A DNA stretch of 64,000 bases from Candidatus Izemoplasmatales bacterium (GCA_028698875.1 JAQVVR010000007.1:19186-83185), one strand, 5' to 3'; positions 26,108-35,582 are shown, numbered from the stretch's first letter. The notes: generated by a model from the sequence alone, not told the origin. A program made the numbers and translations.

Positions 26108-27111
26108 GTGGATTTTTGGAGGCAGCAAAGGCTTTTCGTGATGGTGACATTAATGCAGTACTTGATTCACATGTCGTTTTGATTTTAGCGGATAAATCCT
26201 TCCATTCAGGCATAGACAAGGTAAGCTTATGCCTCAAACAACAAACGGATTTCTTTAAAGACATGACTCAGATTAGCAAGGATTCAAACATAACTGTTTC
26301 TTTTCGCAATGCCGCGGGACATTTAATTAAATGTTTTGCCCGAGATAATCGAATTGGGAAAATTATCGAATTTAATCCCGATGACGTTAGGCAAAGAATT
26401 AAACTGGTTATCGAGTATGACGGAACTGAATTTTCCGGATTTCAGATTCAGCCGAATGTGCGTACTGTTCAAGGTGAATTGATGGATGTTTTAACAACCA
26501 TTAATAATCGACCGACCGGAGTCGCGGGAGCATCACGAACCGATGCTGGAGTTCATGCTCTCGGACAAACAGTTCATTTTGATACCAAATATGATTTTTC
26601 TGAAGCAAAATGGCTGATGATTCTTAATCATGCTTTACCAAGAGATATTCATGTCAAAACCGTTGAAAAAGTGCACCCAACATTCCATTGTCGATTTGAT
26701 GTTGAAAGCAAGGAATATCGGTATGTTATAAATCTTGGCGAATATTCGCCCCTTAAGCGTAAATATGAATGGACGCCAGGAAAAACTCTTGACTTATTTA
26801 AAATGGAAAATGAATTGTCTAAACTGATGGGAACCCATGATTTTTCCAGTTTCTGTAAGGGTGAAAATGAATCGACTATTCGAACCATTTATGAAGCTTC
26901 AATGTCAATAAGAAACGAACATTTATATCTTACTTTTATCGGTAATGGGTTTTTACATAATATGATTCGTTTGATAGTTGGTGCATTAGTCGAAATAGCC
27001 AGCAACCAAACCGATGTTGACATAACTACTATTATTTCCACTAAAAGTCGAACTCACACCCAAAACATAGCCATTGGTGGGGGGCTATATCTTGTAAAAG
27101 TGACATATTAA
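26104..27111 (+). CDS. truA: tRNA pseudouridine synthase A with N-terminal NTF2-like domain
   Basis: 335 aa. The pseudouridine synthase begins near residue 98 (RIKLVIEYDGTEFSGFQ) and has the catalytic Asp147 in GASRTDAGVHA; it modifies U38-U40 of tRNA anticodon stems. Residues 1-96 are extra. Their pattern (AFRDGDINAVLDSHVVLILADKSFHSG, then strands ending KCFARDNRIGKIIEF) resembles an NTF2/SnoaL-like fold. There is no ATG, GTG or TTG near the TruA boundary that could start a normal protein, and the ATGA overlap with ecfT supports the start at 26104. Fusion of these domains is inferred from sequence; its role is unknown, perhaps substrate binding or dimerisation. Confidence 0.92.
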   Translation: MSGFLEAAKAFRDGDINAVLDSHVVLILADKSFHSGIDKVSLCLKQQTDFFKDMTQISKDSNITVSFRNAAGHLIKCFARDNRIGKIIEFNPDDVRQRIKLVIEYDGTEFSGFQIQPNVRTVQGELMDVLTTINNRPTGVAGASRTDAGVHALGQTVHFDTKYDFSEAKWLMILNHALPRDIHVKTVEKVHPTFHCRFDVESKEYRYVINLGEYSPLKRKYEWTPGKTLDLFKMENELSKLMGTHDFSSFCKGENESTIRTIYEASMSIRNEHLYLTFIGNGFLHNMIRLIVGALVEIASNQTDVDITTIISTKSRTHTQNIAIGGGLYLVKVTY

Positions 27112-27140
27112 AAGCGCTTCGGAAGGCCGAAGCGCTTTAT
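27111..27140. terminator. Bidirectional terminator between truA and the metal ABC genes
   Basis: 12-bp perfect stem AAAGCGCTTCGG (27111-27122) with CCGAAGCGCTTT (27127-27138), loop AAGG. It lies between converging genes; the flanking A/T is short, so it may also act simply as a barrier. Confidence 0.8.
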
Positions 27141-27152
27141 TTATAAATAGTT

Positions 27153-28043
27153 TTATTCCATCGGCTCTGTAGGATGCTTTGCGATATTTCGTTTAAGAAC
27201 CACCCGACGAATTAAAGCCACAAGAACCAAAATAATGACATTCACCGATACGATTGCAGCGCCGCTTGGAAGATGAATCGAATATGAAGCCCACAAGCCG
27301 ATAATGACAGATAATTCAGAGAATACAATAGCGATTGCAGTGGTGGAACGGTAACTCCACCCGATTTTCATTGAAGCTGCGATAGGGATAATCATCATTG
27401 AAGAAATTAGTAAGACGCCGGCCGACTCAAGCATAACCGATACAACGAGTGATAACATGATGATAAAAATGATTTGGAACAAACCGCGATTGACACCGAG
27501 AAACTTAGCATTGTTCTCATCAAAACTTACGGAAATTATCTGTCTGCCAAAGAAGGCAAAAAGGAAAAAAACTAAAATAGCAGCGATGCCGATCATTATA
27601 ACCGAATCCCAGGAAATGGTCAAAATTGATCCAAACATATAATTATATAAGGTTCCGGTTTTACCTGAAACTGATAGGAAAATAGCGCTTAGTGCTGTAC
27701 CCATACTCATGACAATGACCATGGAGATTTCTTTGTAGTTTTTGTAATACCGGCGGAAAAATTCGATCAGTAAACCACCAAGCACTGATAAAGTGATGCC
27801 GAAATATAAAGGGTTCTCAGATAAAATAACCGATAGTGTCCCCGGAACGGTTACCGAGAGAAATAAACTAACAGAGATACCAACAAGAGAGAAATGACCT
27901 AATGTATCAGCGATAAAGGAAAGTCGTCTAATGACGACAATTGATCCAATTAATGGGGCTATGACACCTAAGATTAAACCGGAAATAAGGGCTCTAAGCA
28001 TAAATTCTTGTTCAATCAAATCAGAAAAGAAAGAAAGAAACAT
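27153..28043 (-). CDS. Zinc/manganese-type ABC transporter permease (ABC-3 family)
   Basis: 296 aa, eight or nine membrane helices, with family hallmarks ISGLILGVIAPLIGSIVVIRRLSFIADTLGHFSL near the N-terminus. It imports divalent metal with the ATPase encoded just upstream. Zn versus Mn or Fe cannot be told from the permease alone. No substrate-binding lipoprotein (ZnuA/TroA) is in the window. It starts at the base where the ATPase gene ends. The zinc-dependent S14, L36, L33 and adenylate kinase in this window make zinc a sensible candidate. Confidence 0.9.
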   Translation of the reverse strand: MFLSFFSDLIEQEFMLRALISGLILGVIAPLIGSIVVIRRLSFIADTLGHFSLVGISVSLFLSVTVPGTLSVILSENPLYFGITLSVLGGLLIEFFRRYYKNYKEISMVIVMSMGTALSAIFLSVSGKTGTLYNYMFGSILTISWDSVIMIGIAAILVFFLFAFFGRQIISVSFDENNAKFLGVNRGLFQIIFIIMLSLVVSVMLESAGVLLISSMMIIPIAASMKIGWSYRSTTAIAIVFSELSVIIGLWASYSIHLPSGAAIVSVNVIILVLVALIRRVVLKRNIAKHPTEPME

Positions 28044-28711
28044 TATTCTGCCTCCTTTTCTTCAGTTGCTGTTCGTTTACGGAAAGCATAGGATAAATCG
28101 GGATTCATTTGCAGAACATGACTATAATTGTAACAATCAAGATACTCATCATGAGTAATCAAAATTATGGTAGTGCCTTCGCTATGGAGTTGATTTACCG
28201 TCTCATAGAAATACTCAACGTTATTTTTGTCAATTGATGCAGTTGGTTCATCAAGAATTAATAACGAAGGATGATTAAGGATTGACTTTACAATGAAAAC
28301 CCGTTGAAGCTGACCACCCGATAAAGAACCAATGTTTTCATTAAGGATTTCCAAAATGCCCATTTGGTCAAGCAACTTAAGTTTTCGATTTTCTTTGACT
28401 TTGCGAAGTTTGGTTATGCTAAGAAGTTCATTGACGGTAAGAGGAAATTCGTAATTGAATTCATCAATTACTTGTGAGACATAGCCCACAGTTGTCCAGC
28501 CTTTAAAATTATTAACATCGTTATGATCAAAGAAAATCATTCCGTTTTTTACTAAGTTGATACCGAGCAGACATTTAATTAATGTCGACTTACCAGTCCC
28601 GTTTTTACCACGAATGACTAAAAAACTCCCAGGATTGAGAGTAAGAGATAATTTGTCAAGGACTAGCTTATGCCCATAAGCAAAAGAAAGATTGTTAATA
28701 TCGATCTGCAT
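28043..28711 (-). CDS. Zinc/manganese-type ABC transporter ATPase
   Basis: 222 aa, complete ATPase: Walker A GKNGTGKST, signature LSGGQLQR, Walker B LLILDEPTASID, and ITHD. It is the first gene of a leftward two-gene operon. GGTGAT upstream of ATG 28711 selects this start; a longer in-frame start at 28744 has no binding site. A weak -10 (TACAAT or TATGAT) lies just upstream on the minus strand. Confidence 0.9.
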   Translation of the reverse strand: MQIDINNLSFAYGHKLVLDKLSLTLNPGSFLVIRGKNGTGKSTLIKCLLGINLVKNGMIFFDHNDVNNFKGWTTVGYVSQVIDEFNYEFPLTVNELLSITKLRKVKENRKLKLLDQMGILEILNENIGSLSGGQLQRVFIVKSILNHPSLLILDEPTASIDKNNVEYFYETVNQLHSEGTTIILITHDEYLDCYNYSHVLQMNPDLSYAFRKRTATEEKEAE

Positions 28712-28824
28712 ATAATCACCAAGCCTTTTTATATATTGTATCATATTCGCTGTATTTGTTTAAATAAAAACTGTAAAAAGCAATAGTTTTGTGAGATAAT
28801 ATTTAAATAAAGCAGGTGTTAAAC

Positions 28825-29448
28825 GTGAAGGGAAAATTCATTACATTTGAAGGCACCGAGGGATCGGGGAAAACTTCGATTATTCGTCGGGTAGCAGACT
28901 ATTTTATTGCCAAAGGATATATAGTCGTTATGACTCGCGAACCGGGCGGAACACCTATCGCCGAAAAAATTAGGAGTATCATTCTTGATAAATCCCATAC
29001 AGAAATGGATGCGAAAACAGAAGCCTTGTTATTTGCGGCAGCCCGAAGGCAACATATTGTTGAAAAAATCGTTCCCGCACTGGAAGCAGGCAGCTTAGTT
29101 TTTTGTGATCGAGCCATCGATAGTTCCTTGGTATACCAAGGTGTGGCCAGAAAACTGGGTGTCGATCAGGTTTTAGCAATCAATCAATATGCAATCGACA
29201 ATATAATGCCAGATTTGACCGTGTTGATCGATGTTCGCCCGGAAGTGGGATTGGCACGTGTTTTTAATAACAAAGGTCGCGAAGTAAATCGATTAGACCT
29301 TGAAAACCATGATTTTTATCATCTCATTTATAATGGATATCAAGCGTTAATGAAACGATTTCCTGATCGCATAATCGCGGTTAATGGTGAAGGTTCGATC
29401 GATGAGGTTTCTAAGGCAACAATTGAACTAATCGAAAAATATATCTAG
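28825..29448 (+). CDS. tmk: Thymidylate kinase
   Basis: 207 aa. Phosphorylates dTMP to dTDP. P-loop GTEGSGKTS, the DR-x motif in FCDRAIDSSLVYQG and the LID region are present. GTG 28825 is six bases from the AGCAGGTG site; GTG 28816 overlaps that site. It is followed by holB, as in B. subtilis but without the intervening darA and yaaR genes. Confidence 0.95.
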   Translation: MKGKFITFEGTEGSGKTSIIRRVADYFIAKGYIVVMTREPGGTPIAEKIRSIILDKSHTEMDAKTEALLFAAARRQHIVEKIVPALEAGSLVFCDRAIDSSLVYQGVARKLGVDQVLAINQYAIDNIMPDLTVLIDVRPEVGLARVFNNKGREVNRLDLENHDFYHLIYNGYQALMKRFPDRIIAVNGEGSIDEVSKATIELIEKYI

Positions 29449-29464
29449 TATTTGGAGGTCATGC

Positions 29465-30478
29465 ATGTCCTTTTTGAACTTTGAAGATTTAAATGCGTAT
29501 CAACCACGAGTCGCACAAATGCTGCTAAACAGCTTTAAAAAAGCGCGGCTATCACACGCTTATATCTTTGAAGGACCGCGGGGAACCAAGAAATTGGACG
29601 CTGCGTTTTTGTTCGCAAAACGGATTTTGTGTTCTAATCCCACGCTTGACCAAAATCCCTGTGGGAAATGTCATAATTGTCAGCGGATTGACAAAGATGT
29701 TCATCCCAATGTTTTTTTAATCAAGCCCGAAGGCGAATACATCAAAAAAGACCAGATTAAACAGATGATTGGCGAACTGGCAAAAACAGCCGTTGAGGAA
29801 GGGCCACGAGTATATATATTGGATGAAGCCCAACGGCTTAGATCAGAAGCCGCTAACGCGTTATTGAAAACCTTGGAAGAGCCAGGGCTAGATATCTATG
29901 CTATCATGATAACTGATAGTTTTGATGCATTATTAAAAACAATTGTCTCTAGGGCACAGGTTATGCATTTTTCTCCGATTGATAAAGCGTTGATTCGGGC
30001 ACATTTAATCGAAAAAAAAGTCCCCGAATGTCTTGCGGTGGTAATTCCGGAATACACAAATAATTATGAGGAAGCAATCAAGATATCGGAATCGGAAGAA
30101 ATGATGGCGATTTTCAAATTGATTCCTGAGTTATATGGGATGGCGTATGAACCGGACAAATCGATGATTTTGCGGTTTCGAGAAATTCGAGACTCCATTT
30201 TTGTGGATACGGAGAAGACCGATTTTTTCTTGACATTGATGATTTTATATCAAAAAGATCTGTTAAACTGCAAGCTTAGACACAATACACAAATCGTTTG
30301 GACACCCGACATTGAGCAAATCGAAAAATTGGCTAAAGGGGTTTCCCAACAGACAATTGAAGAAAATCTCGAAAAAATGTTAACGTTGAAAACACGTTTA
30401 AAATTTAACATCATTGACAGTTTGGCATTTGACAATCTGTTGATGAATCTAGAAAGAGGGTTTAACCATGCAATATAA
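29465..30478 (+). CDS. holB: DNA polymerase III delta-prime subunit
   Basis: 337 aa clamp-loader subunit. It has an N-terminal AAA+ fold with degenerate P-loop GPRGTKKLDAA, a zinc module of four cysteines (RILCSNP ... CGKCHNC), YILDEAQRL, LLKTLEEPG and the sensor SRAQVMHF. Delta-prime is the rigid, ATP-inactive part of the clamp loader. It overlaps ricT by 11 bases. Confidence 0.93.
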   Translation: MSFLNFEDLNAYQPRVAQMLLNSFKKARLSHAYIFEGPRGTKKLDAAFLFAKRILCSNPTLDQNPCGKCHNCQRIDKDVHPNVFLIKPEGEYIKKDQIKQMIGELAKTAVEEGPRVYILDEAQRLRSEAANALLKTLEEPGLDIYAIMITDSFDALLKTIVSRAQVMHFSPIDKALIRAHLIEKKVPECLAVVIPEYTNNYEEAIKISESEEMMAIFKLIPELYGMAYEPDKSMILRFREIRDSIFVDTEKTDFFLTLMILYQKDLLNCKLRHNTQIVWTPDIEQIEKLAKGVSQQTIEENLEKMLTLKTRLKFNIIDSLAFDNLLMNLERGFNHAI

Positions 30479-31331
30479 TGTTGTATCCATCAATTTTTCC
30501 AAATTAGGAAAGAAATATTATTTTGAAACCGCTAATTTGGATTTACAATTCGGCGATAAAGTAATTGTCGAGACGATTAGGGGTTTAGAACTAGGTTTTG
30601 TCGCTGAAAGTCCAAAAATAATTGAAGAATCGGATTTAGTTTCGGCTTTAAAACCGGTATTACGAAAAGCCACGGAAAAAGATTATCAACAATATCTAGA
30701 TAATCAGCAAGAGCAACCAGAGATATTGGCAAGATGTGCACAACTAATTAAAAAAAATACTTTGGATATGAAATTATTAAATTGTGAATATACACTTGAC
30801 CGTTCAAAACTAATTATCTATTTCAACGCAGAAGGACGAGTTGACTTCCGCGATTTAGTAAAAGACTTAGCAACTCAATTTCGGGTTCGAATTGAACTGC
30901 GCCAAGTTGGAACTCGCGATGGGGCAAGAGTTTTAGGTGGTATTGGTCCCTGTGGACTTTTAACTTGTTGTACAACATTTCTTGGCGAATTTGAAACTGT
31001 GTCAATAAAAATGGCGAAAAATCAAAATTTATCACTTAATCCGACGAATATTTCGGGGTTATGCGGCAAGTTGTTTTGTTGTATCAACTATGAAGATGCC
31101 AATTATAAAGAATACCGTAAATCAATGCCTAAATTGGACTCATATGTCTTCACCGCCGATGGCAGAGGAAAAGTAATCCAAGTTAATTTTCTGACACAAA
31201 CAGTCAAAGTGGAATATCCTGATCGGACCATCTCTTTATATCCAGTAACGGAATTACAGTTTAAACAGCCAGCGACGGAAGATGATTTAGGGACGACTGC
31301 GGAAAAAGACTTAAAAGAGCTTGAAGGGTAA
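30468..31331 (+). CDS. ricT: PSP1/RicT family protein (YaaT)
   Basis: 287 aa. The PSP1 domain includes the cysteine-rich motifs GPCGLLTCCTTFL and LCGKLFCCINYE, which in B. subtilis RicT take part in iron-sulfur binding. RicT works with RicA and RicF to help RNase Y process operon mRNAs. It sits in the conserved position after holB. Its start lies inside holB. Confidence 0.92.
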   Translation: MQYNVVSINFSKLGKKYYFETANLDLQFGDKVIVETIRGLELGFVAESPKIIEESDLVSALKPVLRKATEKDYQQYLDNQQEQPEILARCAQLIKKNTLDMKLLNCEYTLDRSKLIIYFNAEGRVDFRDLVKDLATQFRVRIELRQVGTRDGARVLGGIGPCGLLTCCTTFLGEFETVSIKMAKNQNLSLNPTNISGLCGKLFCCINYEDANYKEYRKSMPKLDSYVFTADGRGKVIQVNFLTQTVKVEYPDRTISLYPVTELQFKQPATEDDLGTTAEKDLKELEG

Positions 31332-31343
31332 CTGCCAATAGCA

Positions 31344-32096
31344 ATGAAAAGTGAAGAAAACCGCGAAATTGTCAACGATCTTTTGGGTTATGAAGGGTTA
31401 AAGATTATCCAGCGCCCCGATATGTTTAACTTTTCCTTGGATTCCACATTGCTTGCGGATTTTGTTCGGATTCCTGCTAAAATCCGGACGATTATGGATT
31501 TCGGAACAGGAAACGCACCCATTCCATTGTTTTTATCCCTTAAAACGCACAAACCCATTATCGGCGTTGAGATTCAAAAAGAAGCGTTTGAACTAGCTAA
31601 ACGAAGTGTTGATCTCAACGGACTTGCAAAGCAGATCACGATTATAAATGCCGATATTAATGATCTTCACCATCTTTTTGCGATGAGTTCCATTGATTTG
31701 ATTACTTGTAATCCGCCGTTTTTTAAATATCGAGCCAATGCCGTCACCAATAAAAACGACTATCTTACCATTGCCAGACACGAAAAACTTGTCGATCTTG
31801 AAGGTATATTGCTTCAAGCCAAGCGGCTATTATCAAATGATGGAACATTTTTTATGATTCATCGAGTTGATCGTTTTGATGAGTTGATATTGGCATTGCA
31901 TTCTCATCATTTGGCAATTAAACGATTGCGGTTCGTTTATCCCAAGCCCGGTAAAGAAGCAATCTCAGTCTTAATTGAGGCTAATGCCTCAGGGAAAACA
32001 GGAAGCCTAAAGTTGATGGAACCACTATATGTATATGATGACTTAGGAGAATATTCGCCAGAAATCATAAGCATCTTCCGGTATGGAAAGAAGTGA
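31344..32096 (+). CDS. trmN6: tRNA1(Val) A37 N6-methyltransferase
   Basis: 250 aa class I SAM methyltransferase. It has SAM-binding MDFGTGNAPIPLFLS and catalytic NPPFF, the signature of N6-adenine enzymes. It methylates A37 of tRNA-Val in E. coli; Bacillus YabB is the orthologue in the same gene order. It ends in TGA and is followed by rsmI. Confidence 0.9.
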   Translation: MKSEENREIVNDLLGYEGLKIIQRPDMFNFSLDSTLLADFVRIPAKIRTIMDFGTGNAPIPLFLSLKTHKPIIGVEIQKEAFELAKRSVDLNGLAKQITIINADINDLHHLFAMSSIDLITCNPPFFKYRANAVTNKNDYLTIARHEKLVDLEGILLQAKRLLSNDGTFFMIHRVDRFDELILALHSHHLAIKRLRFVYPKPGKEAISVLIEANASGKTGSLKLMEPLYVYDDLGEYSPEIISIFRYGKK

Positions 32097-32100
32097 TAGT

Positions 32101-32949
32101 ATGGAACGGCGACAAAACTACCAAAACGATAAGGCAACACTATATTTAATCCCCACACCAATTGGGAATTTAAAAGATATGACCTTTAGAGCCGTGGAAA
32201 TTATGCAATCGGTTGATGTATTATTTGCGGAAGATACCCGAGTGACGAGAAAACTACTAACGCATTTTGCGATTAAAACGGATTTAAAATCGTATCATGA
32301 ACATAATAAAACCATCAAAACCGAGGTCATCATTGATTACCTGAAAGCCGGAAAATCGGTTGGCTTGTGTAGTGATGCCGGAATGCCTTTAGTCAGCGAC
32401 CCAGGATTTGAAGCGGGACAAGCGGCTTTTGTGGCAGGGTTTAATGTTGTTGCTCTCCCCGGCGCTTCCGCAGGGATTACTGGTCTTGTGATGTCGGGAT
32501 TTCGAGCTCATCCGCATCTGTTTTATGGCTTCCTAGATTCGAAATCGGGAAAGCGACAAGCGGAACTTAAACGACTACAGATGATTCCTGATACTTTGAT
32601 TTTTTACGAAGCTCCCCATCGAATTAAAGATACTCTTCTTGATGTTGAGAAAGTGTTGGGCGATCGCCAAGCCGTCATTGCCCGAGAGATTTCGAAAAAA
32701 TTTGAAGAAGTAATCCGGGGGAGATTATCTGAACTGGCTGTTTTAGACGATATTCAAGGGGAAATCGTTTTAATTGTCGAAGGTTTCAACGAGACCATTG
32801 AAGTAAAAGACTTACGGCCACTATCTGCAGCGGTAGATGATCTGATATCGCAAGGAATGACAAAATCCGAAGCTATGAAAAAGGTTGCTTCCAAGCGCGG
32901 AATTACTAAGAGTGTTGTCTATCGTGAATATCTTCAAAACCATGAGTGA
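32101..32949 (+). CDS. rsmI: 16S rRNA C1402 2'-O-methyltransferase
   Basis: 282 aa tetrapyrrole-methylase-fold enzyme, with LYLIPTPIGNLKDMTFRAVE at the N-terminus and AEDTRVTRKLL, GLCSDAGMPLVSDPG and LPGASA motifs. It modifies the ribosomal P site together with RsmH. ATG 32101 follows AAAGAAGTGAT; ATG 32083 inside trmN6 is in frame but has no site. UGA is the stop codon. Confidence 0.94.
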   Translation: MERRQNYQNDKATLYLIPTPIGNLKDMTFRAVEIMQSVDVLFAEDTRVTRKLLTHFAIKTDLKSYHEHNKTIKTEVIIDYLKAGKSVGLCSDAGMPLVSDPGFEAGQAAFVAGFNVVALPGASAGITGLVMSGFRAHPHLFYGFLDSKSGKRQAELKRLQMIPDTLIFYEAPHRIKDTLLDVEKVLGDRQAVIAREISKKFEEVIRGRLSELAVLDDIQGEIVLIVEGFNETIEVKDLRPLSAAVDDLISQGMTKSEAMKKVASKRGITKSVVYREYLQNHE

Positions 32950-32963
32950 TAACGAAAAAAAAT

Positions 32964-33000
32964 GATATAATAGCATATTATAATATAGATATATGGAGAT
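32964..33000 (+). promoter_or_regulatory. Candidate promoter of the PfpI-metG genes
   Basis: TGATATAAT at 32963-32971 is an extended -10; a second TATAAT lies at 32979-32984. No terminator is seen between rsmI and this point. Confidence 0.45.
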
Positions 33001-33007
33001 GATCGAA

Positions 33008-33559
33008 ATGAAGATTGCGTGTTTGTTGGCGGATGGATTTGAAGATATTGAAGCTTTAGGAACAGTCGCCATCCTTCGACGTAGTGGCATACAAGTCGAT
33101 TTAGTGAGCGCTTTGAATACTCCCACGGTTACTGGGGCTTTCAAAATCACGGTAACTCCAGATCAAATGATGAACGAAATTTCTGACAAAAATTATGACG
33201 GAATCTTGATACCTGGTGGATCGGCAGTAAAAATTATGCGCGAAACACCGGCGGTTTTGAAACTAATCATGGCCATCGCGGCGAAAAAGAAATTGCTTGC
33301 CGCAATTTGTGCGGGACCATCGTTGTTAGGAATGCTTGGCTTATTAGATGGAGTTCAATATACCAGTTTCCCATCAACGGAAGTTTTCATGCCCAAAGGC
33401 ATTCGAATGGCGATGCCAAGTGTTATCTCTGGCAATATTGTTACTGGGGCTGGAGCTGGATGTGTGATGGAATTTGCTTATGACATCATCACTGTTGCTT
33501 TTGGAAAAGCAACCGCGGAAGATATCAAAAAACGCATGCTATATCGCGTATACGAATAG
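33008..33559 (+). CDS. DJ-1/PfpI family protein
   Basis: 183 aa. Flavodoxin-like fold with the nucleophile-elbow cysteine in AAICAGPSLLG and the conserved acidic residue in GFEDIEAL. Homologues (DJ-1, YajL, ThiJ) are linked to oxidative-stress defence or glyoxal handling; the reaction is disputed. ATG 33008 follows ATGGAGATGATC; an ATG at 32993 overlaps that site. Its place between rsmI and metG is not the Bacillus order and suggests local insertion. Confidence 0.88.
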   Translation: MKIACLLADGFEDIEALGTVAILRRSGIQVDLVSALNTPTVTGAFKITVTPDQMMNEISDKNYDGILIPGGSAVKIMRETPAVLKLIMAIAAKKKLLAAICAGPSLLGMLGLLDGVQYTSFPSTEVFMPKGIRMAMPSVISGNIVTGAGAGCVMEFAYDIITVAFGKATAEDIKKRMLYRVYE

Positions 33560-33575
33560 AACAAGAGGTACATTT

Positions 33576-35510
33576 ATGAAAACATTTTATATAACTACAC
33601 CAATCTACTATCCTAGTGGGAAATTTCATATCGGATCGGCATACACCACCTGTTTCTGTGATACTATCAAACGATATAAAAAGATGGATGGGTATGACGC
33701 TCGGATGCTTACTGGGACCGATGAACATGGTCAGAAGATTGAACAAGCCGCCCAACAAGCTGGCAAATCACCGCTTGAACACGTTGATTATATTGCTGGA
33801 ATTGCCCAAGACTTATGGAAATCTTTAAAAATCACCAATGATGATTTTATCCGCACCACTGAGTCCCGTCATAAAACTGCTGTTCAGGATATTTTTGAAC
33901 GGTTGATTGCCCAAGACGATATCTATTTAGGGGAATATTCGGGAGCTTACTGTGTCGAAGACGAAGCGTTTTTTACGCCAACACAGTTGTTACCGGGAGG
34001 GTTATGCCCCGACTGTGGACGACCCACAAAAATTGTTAAAGAAGAAACATATTTTTTGCGATTGTCAAAATATTCCGAGCGTTTATTAAAATATATTGAA
34101 GACAATCCCGACTTTATCACACCAGAAACGCGTAAAAACGAAGTAGTGACATTTATTAAATCGGGATTGAACGATTTAAGTGTTTCTCGGACTTCATTTG
34201 CTTGGGGAATACCGGTAAAAAGCAATCCGAAGCACGTTATTTATGTCTGGATTGATGCTTTATGTAATTATATCACTGCACTTGGATATGGTTCACAAGA
34301 TGATCATCTGTTCCAAAAATATTGGATGAATGGAAACGAAGTTATTCATGTCACCGGCAAAGACATCCTTCGATTTCATGCAATATTTTGGCCAATAATT
34401 CTGATGGCTTTGGATCTTCCGATTCGTTTTCGTCTTGTCGCTCATGGTTGGTACTTGATGAAAGATGGTAAAATGTCGAAGTCAAAAGGAAATGTGATTT
34501 ATCCAGAAATGCTTGTCGAACGATATGGTCTGGATGCTTTTCGTTATTATATCGTTAAGGAATTGTCGTTTGGCAATGATACAGTATTTACACCGGAGGA
34601 TTTTGTCGCCAGATTTAACAGCGATTTAGTCAATGATTTAGGAAATTTACTCAGTCGTTCTATAGCGATGGTCAATAAGTATTTTGGTGGTCATATCCAA
34701 AACACTAAACACAATCATGAATGCCTAAAATATGAACAGGAATTGGAAATAACCGCTCAACAAGTATTTACTAAGTATCACGAATACATGGATGATTTCA
34801 ATGTTGCCAAAGCACTTGGAGAAGTATCAAGACTAGTTGCTCGCACTAACAAGTTAATCGATGAAACTACGCCATGGGCATTGGCAAAGAACGTCGATTA
34901 TTTACCGGCACTAGAATCAGTTCTATACCATTTGCTGGAAGCTTTACGCTTGGCCACGATTATGTATTCTCCCGTCTTAATTAATTCTCATCCTTTGCTT
35001 TTTGCAGCTCTTGGGGTTGATGACTGTGACCAAACATTTCAAAACGGTTATTTTGGTGCTAAAAAACAATATGATGTAGCCCATGACGCAGGACATCTGT
35101 TCCCGCGTCTGGATGCGGAAACAGAGGTTCCATATATTAAAGCGATGATGAATGAACAACCAAAAGCCATCATCAAACCGGCAAAACCCGAAATTACGAT
35201 TGATGAATTTAATAAAATGGAAATTAAGGTTGGGAAAGTCATCAGTTGTCAGACCCATCCCAATGCGGCCAAATTATTAGTTTTACAAATCAATACTGGC
35301 GATCGAAATCGACAGATTGTTTCTGGAATCGCTGAAGTTGTACTGCCAGAGACGGTTGTTGGCAAGACACTAATGGTCATCACCAATCTGCAACCAGTAA
35401 AACTCCGTGGCATCTTATCGGAAGGAATGATTCTTTGCGGCGAACGAAACGGAAAACCAGTATTGCTCGAAGCGCCATGTGATTTAACACCAGGATCAAT
35501 AATCCGATAA
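33576..35510 (+). CDS. metG: Methionyl-tRNA synthetase
   Basis: 644 aa. Class I synthetase with the HIGH-like HIGS in PSGKFHIGSAYTT and KMSKS at 299-303. The zinc-knuckle region reads YCVED ... CPDCG, so one of the usual four cysteines is replaced. The C-terminal tRNA-binding (EMAP-II-like) domain starts near TIDEFNKMEIKVGKV. It charges tRNA-Met and initiator tRNA. AGAGGT before ATG 33576 sets the start; the upstream in-frame region overlaps the PfpI gene. Confidence 0.96.
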   Translation: MKTFYITTPIYYPSGKFHIGSAYTTCFCDTIKRYKKMDGYDARMLTGTDEHGQKIEQAAQQAGKSPLEHVDYIAGIAQDLWKSLKITNDDFIRTTESRHKTAVQDIFERLIAQDDIYLGEYSGAYCVEDEAFFTPTQLLPGGLCPDCGRPTKIVKEETYFLRLSKYSERLLKYIEDNPDFITPETRKNEVVTFIKSGLNDLSVSRTSFAWGIPVKSNPKHVIYVWIDALCNYITALGYGSQDDHLFQKYWMNGNEVIHVTGKDILRFHAIFWPIILMALDLPIRFRLVAHGWYLMKDGKMSKSKGNVIYPEMLVERYGLDAFRYYIVKELSFGNDTVFTPEDFVARFNSDLVNDLGNLLSRSIAMVNKYFGGHIQNTKHNHECLKYEQELEITAQQVFTKYHEYMDDFNVAKALGEVSRLVARTNKLIDETTPWALAKNVDYLPALESVLYHLLEALRLATIMYSPVLINSHPLLFAALGVDDCDQTFQNGYFGAKKQYDVAHDAGHLFPRLDAETEVPYIKAMMNEQPKAIIKPAKPEITIDEFNKMEIKVGKVISCQTHPNAAKLLVLQINTGDRNRQIVSGIAEVVLPETVVGKTLMVITNLQPVKLRGILSEGMILCGERNGKPVLLEAPCDLTPGSIIR

Positions 35511-35548
35511 CTCGATGGGAAATTATTTGCAGATGCGATGAATTCTTG

Positions 35549-35577
35549 TTGACTAAAATAGGCCTTGATGGTATTAT
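35549..35577 (+). promoter_or_regulatory. Promoter of rplM-rpsI
   Basis: -35 TTGACT (35549-35554), 17-bp spacer, -10 TATTAT (35572-35577). Transcription would start near 35584, leaving a leader of about 55 nt. Confidence 0.8.
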
Positions 35578-35582
35578 ATTGA

